This document shows, in pieces, positions 49,030 through 61,400 of a stretch of DNA of 64,000 bases. The DNA lies in contig NC_089876.1 in the NCBI RefSeq assembly GCF_040182565.1, positions 5,972,001 to 6,036,000 of the forward strand, given 5' to 3'. Within the stretch, counting starts at the first letter, position 1, and every line of letters begins with the position of its first letter. A model generated the notes under the pieces. It searched no databases and was not told the origin of the DNA. It saw only the letters and a list, made by a program, of their open reading frames with translations. Source of the stretch: Anser cygnoides (lineage: Eukaryota > Chordata > Aves > Anseriformes > Anatidae). The translations under genes and the position numbers were made by a program.

Positions 49030-49500
49030 TCATCCCCGGGACCCCCAGGGTATCTCAGAGCGAGCCAAACCTCCCGTCACTCCTGTCAACTTCGTCCTGC
49101 CACAGGACCACGCTTATAAAAGGGCTGGCCTACCCCCACCCCCGGCCACACCGTTTCCCATAGGAGGGCGAGGGGGTGGGAGCAGGAAAGGCAGAAGGAG
49201 AAGATCTCCCGTGCAATATTGGCAGCCTACGCAGGGAAGAAGGTGCAGGGCTGGGTCTTCTGCTGCATTAGGAAACCCCTCTCCAAAACCCACGTTTGGA
49301 ATTGTTGCTCCCAGCCACGAGCGGTTGTATATGTTAGGACTCGGATTAATTTATACGCTCCCATTGGAGAGGGAATGTATTCTCTTTGCAGGGGTATTTT
49401 TAGCAACCACATGTTTCTGTCTCTCAGGAAGCAACAGCTGAGACAGTGGGACGGGGAGGGCTGGTATGCATATTTCTGACCCCTTCCACTGTCATCTGGC
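49030..49500 (-). promoter_or_regulatory. Putative SMYD1 muscle promoter
   Basis: A TTATAA-containing element at about 49,113-49,120 lies about 100 bp upstream of the SMYD1 ATG and could serve as its TATA box. Further up are E-boxes CACATG (49,408-49,413) and CAGCTG (49,435-49,440). A MEF2-like GTATTTTTAG lies at about 49,394-49,403, matching 9 of 10 consensus positions. Mouse Smyd1 is a known MEF2/MyoD-type target. Function here is inference. Confidence 0.45.
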
Positions 49501-52030
49501 TTTTTCCAGAAATTAAACAATGCTGCGTTATTTTTACCCTCCAGGAGATGGACGGCGTATTTAGAGGCAGGGAGAGCAGAGGAACTTGCGCCCTGAAATT
49601 CTCTGCCTCCTCCATGACCACTGAGGCCTGGAAAAGGGCCGTCGCTTCCCAAATGCCGGCGGTGAGCACACAGAGCAGCGTGGAAGGAGCTGGAAGGGCA
49701 GCAGCGGTTTGGCACGGGCTGCAGAAGCGAGCAGAACATCTTAGATATTTGCACAATTTGGGATGCACTAAACTCAGAAACGTCAGCACATTTGAGGACT
49801 CTCCCCACCTCCAGTTCTCAGCCTTGAGAAGAGAAGGCAGAATTTGACCCACCACAGGGTAAAGGAGGGTGAAGAGACAACCAGAGAGATCAAGCCCACG
49901 AGAACCCACTCCCTTTTTTTGCCCTCTGTCTACAGCAGCTAGAGCATGTTCAAGGTGATGCAAAGGAAGGCCTCCGTGTATAACGGTGAGCCTTGCTATG
50001 GAAATTCAGCCCAGCCTAGACTGTCATTCAGCATTTTTTTTTTATCCTTTAACAGCATTTTGTGTGGCTGGTTCTCTACCATCTCAGCCTCCCACTGCTA
50101 AGAAAGCCGATTCTGTTTCCTCATGGATCTCTAAGCACCACACAGACATCACTGTTTGCAAACCTTTTCCCACACCTCCTTGCTGCCCAGAAAAAAAATA
50201 TCTGATTAATAGATACAGAAAGTAAGGTGCAGAGACATAAGGAGGATAGTTCCTGTGCATCCCTAGACTGCAGAGGCCTTGCTTTACCTAACCAAGGCAG
50301 TAGGAAATACTGTCCTCTTCAAGACAGTCTCAGAACTGCTCAGCATCTTCTGCTGAAAGCTTCTGGCAATTTTCCTTTCCTGCAAATGAAGTATGGGATC
50401 ACGCTTCAGCTCAAATATCCTCTGTTACAGTTTGCCTGAGCGTGCCAAGCGCAAACGATATCAATCCAGAACTCCATAAAGTCAGGGTGATCTGGGTGTT
50501 CATGTGATTATTAGCAATATTTCCCAAACAACCAGACTGCTCCACTCCTATTGAGGATGGCCAGAGCTGTCGTAGAGCTGTCAGCGCAAACCTCTTAGCA
50601 TTTACGCTGCGCAGCACAGAAAAGTCACTAGCGGCAATCAGCCACTAAAAGCAATTAGAATTTTAATGGCAATCATCTTCTGGTGTAACACATTATGTGA
50701 CGGCAGGATGTGCTGGCCTCACCTGTTACCCACGTTTAATTCCCCTGGGTGTTAAGTGCCTTTTAGATACATATATTCATCAGCAGTGCTTTAGCACCTC
50801 AAAATTAGGTGCAAAATTGATTTGGAATGTGGCTATACTGAAGCCAGTCATTAAGCACACTAAACATTCACTGCTTCTGAATTCCAGAAAACAAATATAT
50901 ATATATATATTATATCTTTACAAAGAAGTAAACTAAAAACAGAAGACCAAATTCCTTCTAGGCCAGAATTACAACAGAGCGGGTCTCTGCACAGACAGCC
51001 ACCATTGCATTCGGTGCGATGTACCCCTCACTCCTTCCCACTGCCAAAAAAATACATAATTGAGCAAAAATCTCATTTCTCTCCTTGCAGCCCAGTGACT
51101 GCCATGGTGGCGCGTCCTCAGCTGGGTCGCAGGAGAGATCGGCCACCCAGCTGCACATCACATCTGCCTGGGATGAGCATCGAAATACCACTAGGCCACA
51201 GTTTCATGCACAACTGTGTGCTAAAATACAGCGGTAAAACCGTCCGTGCAAAGAAAAATCACTGAGAAAGCTGGAGAGGGCCGAGAGAAGCTGTGAAATG
51301 GGGTGTCCCGCTTAAACATCTATTTGGAGGGGTGGCTCTGCTTTCAACCCCTTGGAAACATGGCATTTCGAAGCCAGCTGGAAAGCCATGCCGATTTTGG
51401 AGTACTGAGAAAGACAGACCCTTAAACAACGGATTATTCTCTCTTTTGGAGATATCCCTGGCTGGTGCGGGGGGGGGGAGGGATGGGCGGCCTGTCCTCC
51501 TACCGGGAGAACAAACAGCACCATCTACTGCCCTCTAAACATTTATCCAAAATTAAAACGTTATCAAATGTAGTCCCTGCTGAATCTTCTTCCTTGCAGC
51601 CTCTGCTCAGTGCAGAGCTGAACGCAGTCCTCAGACAAGCTGTGAATTAGAAAGAAAAAGAGAAAACAATAACAACAACAATAATAATACTGTCCTAGGC
51701 TGGTGCTGCTTGCACTGGTCCTGTCCAGCTAATTGCTGGGCTGCAATTATAATTCTGCTTTAACGTTAATGTGATCTCACGTTATGTGATCTCACCTCCG
51801 CAGGGTGGTGGTGGCCTTGCAGTACCCACACTGCTGTCCCCACGAAACAAACCCCTTTTTGGGGCAAAAGCAAGGAATATTTGGGGGAAACGTGCTTTTC
51901 CTTTCCTCTGGGGACATGCACCAGCGAGGCAGGCTGACTAAACGCAGGGGATTTAAGCCCTGAAGGGAAGGACCGGTGGTTTTGGGGGTGATTTAAGACA
52001 AAGAGAGGGTGGGCTGCGTTTGGGGATGTT
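49501..52030. other. Intergenic spacer between divergent SMYD1 and the ZMAT1/KRCC1-like gene
   Basis: Contains a (AT)n tract at about 50,898-50,915, a G-run at 51,470-51,479 and a duplicated ATGTGATCTCAC near 51,769-51,796. No exon is recognised. Confidence 0.55.
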
Positions 52031-52400
52031 TTGGGGGGTGTTTTGGGTACAGGTGTGGGAACAAGACCCCAGGACGAAGCCTGCGGTAGCCGTTCGGAGG
52101 CTGCGGGCCCTGAGGGGAGGCGGAGGCCGGGGCAGGCTGGGCCGGGCCCCGCGGGGGGCGAGGATGAAGCCGGGGTGGGCCAAAGGAGGAGCCCGCTGCG
52201 GTGTCCCGGCCCTCAGGGCTCGGTCAAGGCGGCCCTGCCGGCGGAGCCGTGGCCGTTAAGGGGCTCTGAGGGGACATGGCGGCTGAGGGGGGCCGGGAAC
52301 GGGACCGGGACGCGGCCCCACAGCCCCAGCGCGGCCGTGGAGGTGAGCAGCCCCAGGGCGAGGGAGAGGGAGGAGGAGGGTTTGTAATACGTTTGAACTG
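52031..52400 (+). promoter_or_regulatory. CpG island promoter of the ZMAT1/KRCC1-like gene
   Basis: Dense GC and CpG with no TATA box. It surrounds the first coding exon at 52,276, whose initiator context GGACATGGCGGC overlaps a YY1-like ATGGCGGC. Typical of a housekeeping promoter. Confidence 0.7.
52276..52342 (+). CDS. ZMAT1/KRCC1-like exon 1
   Basis: MAAEGGRERDRDAAPQPQRG, 22 codons plus one base, ending at GGAG|GTGAGC in the CpG island. It is charged, low complexity and without a domain. Confidence 0.6.
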
Positions 52401-55400
52401 AGATAGTTGGATGGTTTGTAGTACGTTTACACTACTGTGGTGGTGGAAGTGGCAGGAACACGGCTGTGCTGTTCCCTCTGTGAAATGAAGAGTGTTGGTG
52501 TGGTGCCAGTATTGAAAAGTAATAGGAATCTGAAACCAAAGGCAGAAATTAATAAGGAGCAAAATGCAATGAGAGGTGGTGTCCTACATGTGTGAGGAGC
52601 AGGTAGGATATCTAATATAGGTCTAAACTCTTTGATTCTGAGCTCTTGAAAGGTAGCCATACATCTAATTCTTTGGTGCAAAGAGGCTTTCCTCTTTGCT
52701 TCATAAACTAATGTCATACTTCTGGGATAGTAAGATGTCAAACGGATTACTTTTATGTACCAGACCTGTGACACAGAGCTCTGAAAATCAATCTTACTGT
52801 TGTGGCTGAGGAGGGATAGGAACTTTCCATGTCTTCTCCTTCCCAGATATAATCTGTCCTGTGAGATATCATCCTGCTAAAAAGCTAGCAAGTGGCTAAA
52901 AACAGGGTTGAACTTCCAGGAATGCCAAACCATTCATAATGGGTATAAAATATTCATATGTTGAAAGGCTTTGGTTCATGTTTTTATAGTCATCGATTGG
53001 TGTGTTTTATGGGTTTTTGTTTAGTTGGTATTTCTTTGTTTTTGTATTTTTTTAAAAAAGCTAGCTAGCTACAAACTTAGCAATGCATAAACATGGTCTT
53101 TTGTTAAATATGTAAAACATCTACTAACAGCGGATTTCCCCATTGTCAGTTAAATTTAGTAGTACTCTGTTAAACAGAAATAACTCCGGAGGAATTAATC
53201 ACTCGTAGCTGTTTGGCTGTTTAGAGAAACTGACAACTATTTTAAGCAGTCACCTTTCTTGGGGAGAAAAAAGCGACGTAATTACATATGCTCCTCAAAG
53301 GAATATACTTGGGGCAAGTTATGAATACACTTGTGTTATGTTCAGGTTTGAATTCCATTTTCAGGGAATTTCAAGGGATTTCAAGGGTCCTGAGGATAGC
53401 GTTTCTTAGCTCCTCACTGGTTAGAGGCAGCTCACACCCTGACTTTTAGTACACAAAAGGCCCAAGGCTTGTTGTTAGCCAGACACAGCAGGGATTGCTG
53501 GTTATATGGTCAGTTCATGTCTGGGCTAAGGAGAGCAATGTAAGTGGATGTCACTGATAATTTCTGGTTTGATAGCTTGTTGAGGGAGGCAGGGTAGGTA
53601 TCCTTTTCTTAAATACAAAATTAGCAATAACTTTTAAATAAAGTTTATTTCTGTATTTAAATAAAACACAGAAATAAACTTTCTGAGGCAGCAGTTCTTG
53701 GTGATTTCCTCACATACACACATCTTTTAATATGTAGTTTTGGTTTGGTGGTTTGTTTTATCTTAAGGGGTTTGCTTTGGCTCAGTAGCAACCAGATAAT
53801 AACACTTCGTACCTGTAAGAGTGTAGTTAATCTGTAGTTTACAAACACATTTCCTTTTTCAAGACTCAGTATGCGGCACGTGCTTGTGTTCTAAATTACT
53901 AATTTTCCCATCTCCCTCCTTTTTTATTTTGCACATCTCCATCCTCCACCTACCAGAGGAGAAATAAAACGAGTTGGGTACCGATTCACATCTCATGTTT
54001 CTCACCCAGCATTCCACAATTCCTCTTAAATAACACTGGGACTAGGCTGAGAAATAACATTACACAAACTGCTACCTCTTATACAATCTCATGGGAGCAT
54101 TTATTTGTCAGAAGAGAACCTGGCTGAAGGGTAGGTAACTTGTCTAAACCTGCCTCAGAGCATTTACAAAGTGGGGAGTCAGGGCTGTATTTTTTTTATG
54201 TGTCCTTAAGACCCAAGGAGTGGATAGGGAAATGGTTCTGTTATTATAAGGAAATAAGTCAATGACTGGCAAGGAAACTAGCATCTTATCCTGCAGTATT
54301 TAAGAAGTCTAATGCATTAAGTCTGCTTTTAAAAGGAACCAGCCTCCCCCCATAGACTTTAATGAGCTTTCTGTTGAACCCTATTAATGTTTTGACCGTC
54401 TCTCAAAAAGTACAGCTGGATTTAAATATGTCCATAGAGACTTAAAAATAAAATAAATCAAAGATATACTTTCTGAAATCCTGAGCAACTTATTGTAGTA
54501 CAAGTCAGTTGATACTTAAAAAAAAAAAAAAGGGGGGGGGGGGCAACTTTTAAAAAAAGGGGGCAACTTTTTTTTGTGTTAAAAGCAGAATAGCTGATTT
54601 CAACATGCTTCAGCTGTGAGATGCTGATCTGCCTCCCCTGGGTGTGATAGGAGGCGGGGAGCAGAGGTCAGAGACAGGGTAGTGGATGGAAGTGGGCCAA
54701 GAGGGAGAAAAATGAAGAGAAGCAAGGAGCTATGTTGCAAGAAGTGGACACCTCCACTTTATTAGTAGCGATTGATATATTGTATTTCCATCTTAATGCT
54801 GTAAAACATGTTCTGTTTCCTTCAGAGCACTGCTTTCGAGAGCTGACAAAGCGTCTTGTTACCATTTACCCTGGGCAAAAGGGTGAGCACTGTGTTTCCC
54901 ATCAATTGTAAGCTCCTTCTGTTGTGTGTCAGGGCAGATCGTGGATCCATCTGGCCATAAAAGGCTTTTAGCACTGTTCTGATTTAGTTTCAGAAAGTTT
55001 GGGCAATGCTAACTCTAACCTCTGTTTTGGTGGTGGTGTATGCTCCAAAGGCCTGTGCTTGTGTGCAGTCTTAGGCAAATCTGTGATAGCATGTAGATAT
55101 GAAATATAGAAATCTGCAATAAGACCTTTGAAGACGTGTGTAAATGTTTGGAGGTTGTCTTGTTATGGTATTCTGTGGAAATAAAAAGTCAGTCTTGCAG
55201 TTTGGGTGATGAATCTAGTTTATGAAATGTGGTGGAAGTTCAGTTCTACAGCATTCATTTTCAAACAGCAGAATCCAGTCTGGTATTTCTTTGTTTTACA
55301 ATCACCTGAGCTTTGAAAGGGGAAAAAATCGTACAGAAAGATATTCAGGGACTAAACTCACTTGAGAAAATTAACATGTAGTACTACAGCATTGCTTCCT

Positions 55401-58400
55401 CGGAGAAATGCCTTTACCTAGCTGCAGAAACAGAAATCAGTTTGGTTCACCCTCCCCTTCTCATCCAGGAATCCAGTTCTGTAATGCCACGCCTGAGTGT
55501 ATTTGTTAACGGTTTTAAAGTCCGTTATCTTTGCCTGCCCTTTCCGAGCTGGGTGTCTATGGATATCTGTTCCGGGTAATTTCTAAGATTGCTTTCTGAT
55601 TCCCACCGTGTAGCGGCTACGTCCGCCTGCTGCACCATGACCAAAAGCGGCTGGATGTCAGCGATGCTGTCTGCCTGCAGTCCTGGACAGCTGCTGCTCC
55701 CAGTAGTCAAGGTTTTGTTCATCTTTTATCCTGTTACTTAGGAGGAATACGATCACCTAAAAACAAGCAGCAGAGTTTGCACATCGTATGAAGGTGCTGC
55801 TGGTCAGCTGCGATGCCGTAACAGGCTGCACACAGGCTCCTGCTGCTCCTGCTTGTGGAGCAAAGCAAGGCAGTGCAGTGTGTGTGATTTAAACCAGCCA
55901 GGTTTACTTTGCAGCCGGGAAGGATCCGGCATGCCCAGTCAGTTACTCTGCTGATGCTGATGGGTGGCAGCTTGGTAAGATGAGCTCGCCCCATTGCTTG
56001 TGCCAGCGCAGAGCATGCCTTGGAGACAGCCCTGTGAAAGGGCTCGTAAAATGAGAAAACAACGCCAGTCAATATTTCTCTCTTGAGGACTTGCTACTGT
56101 TGAACTTGATTCGTGTATATCTATTTATTTCTCATTAAGATGCTATCTTTGCTGTTGGCATTTGGGGGCAGAACTTGGCTATGTCATTTTCCACGTTGAA
56201 AACCTTGAAATTGAAACTTGGTGCCTTTTGCCTTTAGGGATTTGTCTAGCTTGTACTTTTTCCTTACTACATTATTTTTCCTTCTGTATTCTCTACCCTC
56301 AAGAACTGAGAAAGAAAAATTAATGTTACACGGAGGCTGGGTGTGTTTCCTTTTTAATCAAGTGGAAAATCTTAGGTTGAACAGGCTATCTGTTAAATTG
56401 CCTGGCTTCTGACATTTTAATTAGTTTTAGTATTACCAACTTTATATTGCCCAGAGGGATGACATTATTTCCCCTGCCTTTCCTACATGGTACACCACAA
56501 AAACTCCTCTAAAATTTACCTAACAAGAGTAAGAAAACAGATAGCAAAGGTTTAAAGTTAGAAAAAGACAAACATCCTGGAACTTCTTACAAGTAGTAAA
56601 AATAGACAAGTGCAATCATGTTAAAAATGCCCCCAAGCCTTCTCACATCAGGGATTGAATACGTTTCTTCAGTGGCACAACAATTCAACAAGATTAAAAA
56701 ATAAAACTTAAAAAAAAAATATATGCTGGATGTGCTTCTCAGGTGGTAAATGGGAATTGAGAAGTGGTAAGCGAGTATCTGGCTTTCAGTTCAGGCAGGG
56801 GTTCAGTCTGATTTCTTATTATTAGGCAGCTTGTTTGGTGCCAGACTTCCAAAAGCCACCTCTATTTATTTATTTGAATCGATATTGAGCACCTGCCCTC
56901 CCATTGCCTTCTCAGTGCCAGTGTTTCAGTATTTGAATGCTAAAACAGTCCTGTTGAGCGTGTTTTAGGAATGCGTTCTTCGTTCCCTACAGATACAGGC
57001 TGGGTTTATTCTCTGCATTTAAAAACCAGCGTGAAATAGATCTCTGGAGATCTCCGAATGCCAATTAACAGCTGAGTCCTCCTTTCTGCAGATAACCAGA
57101 TCTGATGTTCACTTTCTTGATCTCATCCTTAGGTCTCAAATGAACTGTGTGCGCTGCAGTCGTGCAGCGTGGTTTCAGACAGTCATCCAGAAGTGTCAAT
57201 ACCTGTATGCGTTTTTAAATCCATGCTGTTAACAGAGCGATTTGGGTGCATGGGGAGATAGCAGTGGGATAAGAAGCAGCCTTAGTATTCATTTGGTACG
57301 TGGTGGTGTTTAGGTCAGAGCTGCACGACATTGCAAATCCAGTGATCATATACTTGTTTTATGGGTTATCGAAGAAGGCAGCTTTCTTGTGCTCCTCTGG
57401 GATCAGGAGCACGTAGCACTGCAGGCATTTGGGAGCCCAGGAGGGGAATGGTTTGGATATTTTGTGGAGGTACCACATACCTAAGGTAACCTGCAGGGTG
57501 CCTGGAAAAGAACCTAGACCTGAAACAGGCTGGGATTCCTGCTGTGGTGCTAAAATTATTAACGTTTAAGATTTGAGAGGTCTGGCTAAGAAGGTTATGC
57601 TAACTAAAAGAACATTCCTTTCGACTTAAAGCTGGCAGGCCGTGATTTTTTTTCCAGCTCCCACTTCTACCCCCACTTCTGAGCTAAAGTAACACTGGGT
57701 GTGCCGCTCCTCCCCGAGCCATCTCTCTGTATCCTCAGCTGTGGCAGCTAACAGGCTGCTGAAGGAGTCCATCCCCAGACATGGATATCTGCCTTTGTTA
57801 TTTCTCACTTTTTTTTCTTTGCTCTGAAACAGGATATAAGTCAGATCCATGTGATCAGGTGGGAGAAATCCCCATCTGAATGTTTTCTTGCTCTGGTCAT
57901 AGTTAACAAAGCTTCTGTCTGACCCGTATTAAATTGTACTTGTGTTATTGCATGCTTGGGGTCCCTATATTCTGTGGCAATATGGACTAAAATGGGGTCT
58001 AATCCTTCCTAGATGCCTGCAAATCGAGAACTGCACTCTGGTTTTCAGCCCTGTGGAGTGCTCCACGCTTTGCAGGAGCACGGCGTTACATCTGTGAGGG
58101 TTTGGGGGGATCTTTGTGCTCGCATTACTGGGAGCTGGCAAGCATATGAGGTTATTTGGTTGTGTTAGAGCCCCTTGCAAAGCTCTTCTGGGTATTTCAG
58201 TGGGATCAGATTTATCCTTTGACTGCCAGAAACTCCTGTACGTGAAACTTCGTGTTGTGCATCCTTTCAGCTACACCAGCTGCTGTTCACGTTTGCTGTT
58301 GTTGTAGCACGTCTTTTCTGAGATGCCAGTGAACTTCACAAAGCTGGAAGTCTCACGGCACGTCTGTGGCAGGAGTGTGTCCCATAGATCTCATGCCAGA

Positions 58401-61400
58401 GCTGAGAAAACTGGGGCAAGGACAGGTCGTGAGACCTACAAAGAATGACATGAACCGATAATGCCATTAAAATGCAAATAAGAGGAAAAAAAAATACCCT
58501 AGAAGCTACATTATTACTGCTGGTTGTCTTTATCATGTGGCATGATGGTTTATATCTTGCATTTTTAAAAAGTCATATATTTCTAAAACATTTTTCCATA
58601 TCCTTTTATTAAGGAGCAGTCCCTTTGTGACAAACAGCAGTTGGTCTGCTTTGCAGCAGAACCGTCTTTTTTTAATGGCCAAAAGCTTGTTCAAACAATT
58701 ACTCTGAATTTGCGATGCCAGTAGCTTTATTTAAACGTTTTGGGGGCACCGAAATGAAGAGGTCAAACAGCAGCCCTGCAAGGCTGCTGCTTTTGATTAA
58801 ATCTCTGAAAAGTTTCCGATAGCGTGGTTGCGAACTGTAAGGTGAGCTGGTTTTTAAGTATCTCTTCATTGCCAGGAAAGACGTCTTGTGAATCTGAAGG
58901 CTGAAGACCTCGAGTTTGTGAGAAAAATCTCAAATAATTTCCTTCAGTCAGGATCTTCTGTGAAGCTGTTTTATTTGCGACTGCAATGGCGGGCGTCCTG
59001 CCAATTAGGAGCACACTATAGGAAACAAATCATAACCTTTTATTCTCTATTACCCGACACCTGATCACAGAGTCATCTAGGTTGATCACCTCCCGTTTCC
59101 TCATGGCTGAGTACTACAGGTTCACAAGCTGCTCGATGCTCCTCTGTACCATATATGTACAATCTTTCTTTTTTTTCAACCCTTTAATTTCTCCCTTTTC
59201 CCTTTTTTTTCCCCCTTTTCTTATGTTTCGAGAACCTGTGATCTTTGTTTTACTGTTCCCACACTGCTCATCCTGTTTTTCTCAAGCTTCTGCCTTATTT
59301 TGGAACAGTGAGGCCTTCTACTCTCCACTTATCTACTGAGCATTTCTCCTTGTTATGGCTGCACAGCTACCTTGGAATACAGAAAATTAGTTCTCTGCTG
59401 CAAAAACACAACGTGGTTTCTCACGAGTCCAACTTACTGTTCCTAGATCCAGTTGCTCGCAGGCAGCGGTAGCACAAATCTCCCCGTGCTTTGTCATTTT
59501 TGAGTGTCACAAATGGTCCTGAGGCACCGTGAGAAGCAGAAAGGGCAGGTTTGTTCCTGACCCTTCCCTGGAAGGGAGCAGAGGAGCCTCGTTTAGCCAA
59601 GAGGGCCGCTGATGTGCGAGGTCCCCCTTGGGGAGGGGACTGCGGTTGCCCAGGTGAGGCTGCAGACCATTTTCGTCTTGCAACCTGGTTGGGGTTTCAG
59701 CGGGAGGCACGCTGATTTATTCCTGACTTTGCCTCCGTGCCATTCATTATAAGACTGCGAAGAAATACATGATGCAGGGCGAATATATTTACCCAAAAGT
59801 CAGCTAACTCTACGGAAAATAATAAGGAAAGGGGTACGTTCGTACGGTTTTCATGTGGTTTGAGTCCGAAATCACCAGGTCGTGGTTTTTAAAAGTGGAT
59901 CAGAGGTGCCAGGTAGCTGTGCTTGAAGCTGGCCTTGCGAGCAGCTGCTGTCTCCTCCTGGTGGATCAGGATGCTCTGCGAACAGATCATCCCACAGCTT
60001 GCCGTCGCTAGCTAGCTACAGGACACACTGCTTTTCCGTATTCCCTTGGACCATAGCAAGTGGCCAAAAGAACGATATTTAAAAATAATGGTGAAGTCTG
60101 AACGTCTTTATGGGTTCCTAGATGCCTTTCAGCTCTGAGCCTTGAGACTACAGGGAGCATTGCTTTCCTGTCCCCCAGTCTGTCCAGGCTTTGTGCAAAG
60201 CACAGAAAGCAAAGTGCTCCACGTGTGGTTTGCAGGATGAAGACGGTATCGTCCGCTGGACAAACTTGGAGAGGTAAAGCTCAGTTAGGACATCGTGGTA
60301 CTTTCCACAATGTTTTCCCTCTGTATTGGCAAGGGTTTGGGGGTGTAGGGGTGTCTGTGAGCAGAGTGCAGCAGCTGCCCCATGTCAGAGCAGAGCTGGC
60401 TCCAGCAGCTCCAAAAGGGACCTGCTGCTGGCCAGAGCCAAGCCCATCAGTGGTACCTCTGCAATAACACATTTAAGAAAGGATTTTAAAAGGCAAGCAG
60501 CTGGGGGAGAAAATGTGAAAGGAGCAGCCCTGCAGCCCCCAGGGTCAGTGCAGCAGGAGGGCAGGAGGGGCTCCAGGCACGCAGCAGCAGTTCCCCTGCG
60601 GCCCGTGGAGAGGCCCCTGGTGGAGCAGGCTGTCCCCCTGCAGCCCACGGGTCCCACACGGAGCAGATCTCCACGCTGCAGCCCGTGGAGGAGCCCCCGG
60701 TGGAGCAGGTGGATGTGGCCTGGAGGAGGCTGCGGCCCATGGAGAGCCCCCGCAGGAGCAGGCCCCGGGCCGGAGCTGCAGCCCGTGGAGAGGAGCCCAC
60801 GCAGGAGCAGGGGGTCTGGGGGGAGCTGCCGCCCGTGGGGGCCCCGTGCTGGAGCAGTTTGCTCCTGGGGGATGGACCCCATGGTACGGAGCCGTGTGGG
60901 AGCAGTTCTTGAAGAGCTTACCCCATGGGAAGGAGCCAAGGCCAACCCGCCATGGTCCCATAACCTCTATTTCACTTAAAGAGCATGGTCTAGTTGTGCG
61001 GCTTCCTTTACATTTGCTTTAAAGTGGTTTAATTTTGGCTTATTTTTAAGGGCAGGACACGCCAACAAGTGAAATTCCAGCATCATTATATTTAAAGTGC
61101 AACCCGCTGGGGATGAGAAAGGAACAGGTAGCCTTGGAGGCTGGCAGCACTGAGAAAGATTTGGCCGTATAGCAGCAAGGGTAAGCTCACTCCCTGAGAG
61201 CACAGCCTGCCCCTGCCAGGGAACTGTTGGAAGCAATATGAGTTAAGCCGGTGCCCCTGATGAATTAAAACTTCATCAAGAGGAGAAAGGACGGGGTGGT
61301 GCTGTAGCTTTATCTTCACGAGGGTTTTGCCTACACAGCTATGCTCGTTTAAAGAGTGTTTTAATGCTCTTGATTGGCGTGATCACTGCTTTTAAGTGCT

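Noticed and set aside
60326..60979. 217-codon plus-strand open frame
   Set aside because: It is produced by the GC-rich tandem block repeat, has equally open antisense frames over the same bases, and shows no domain.
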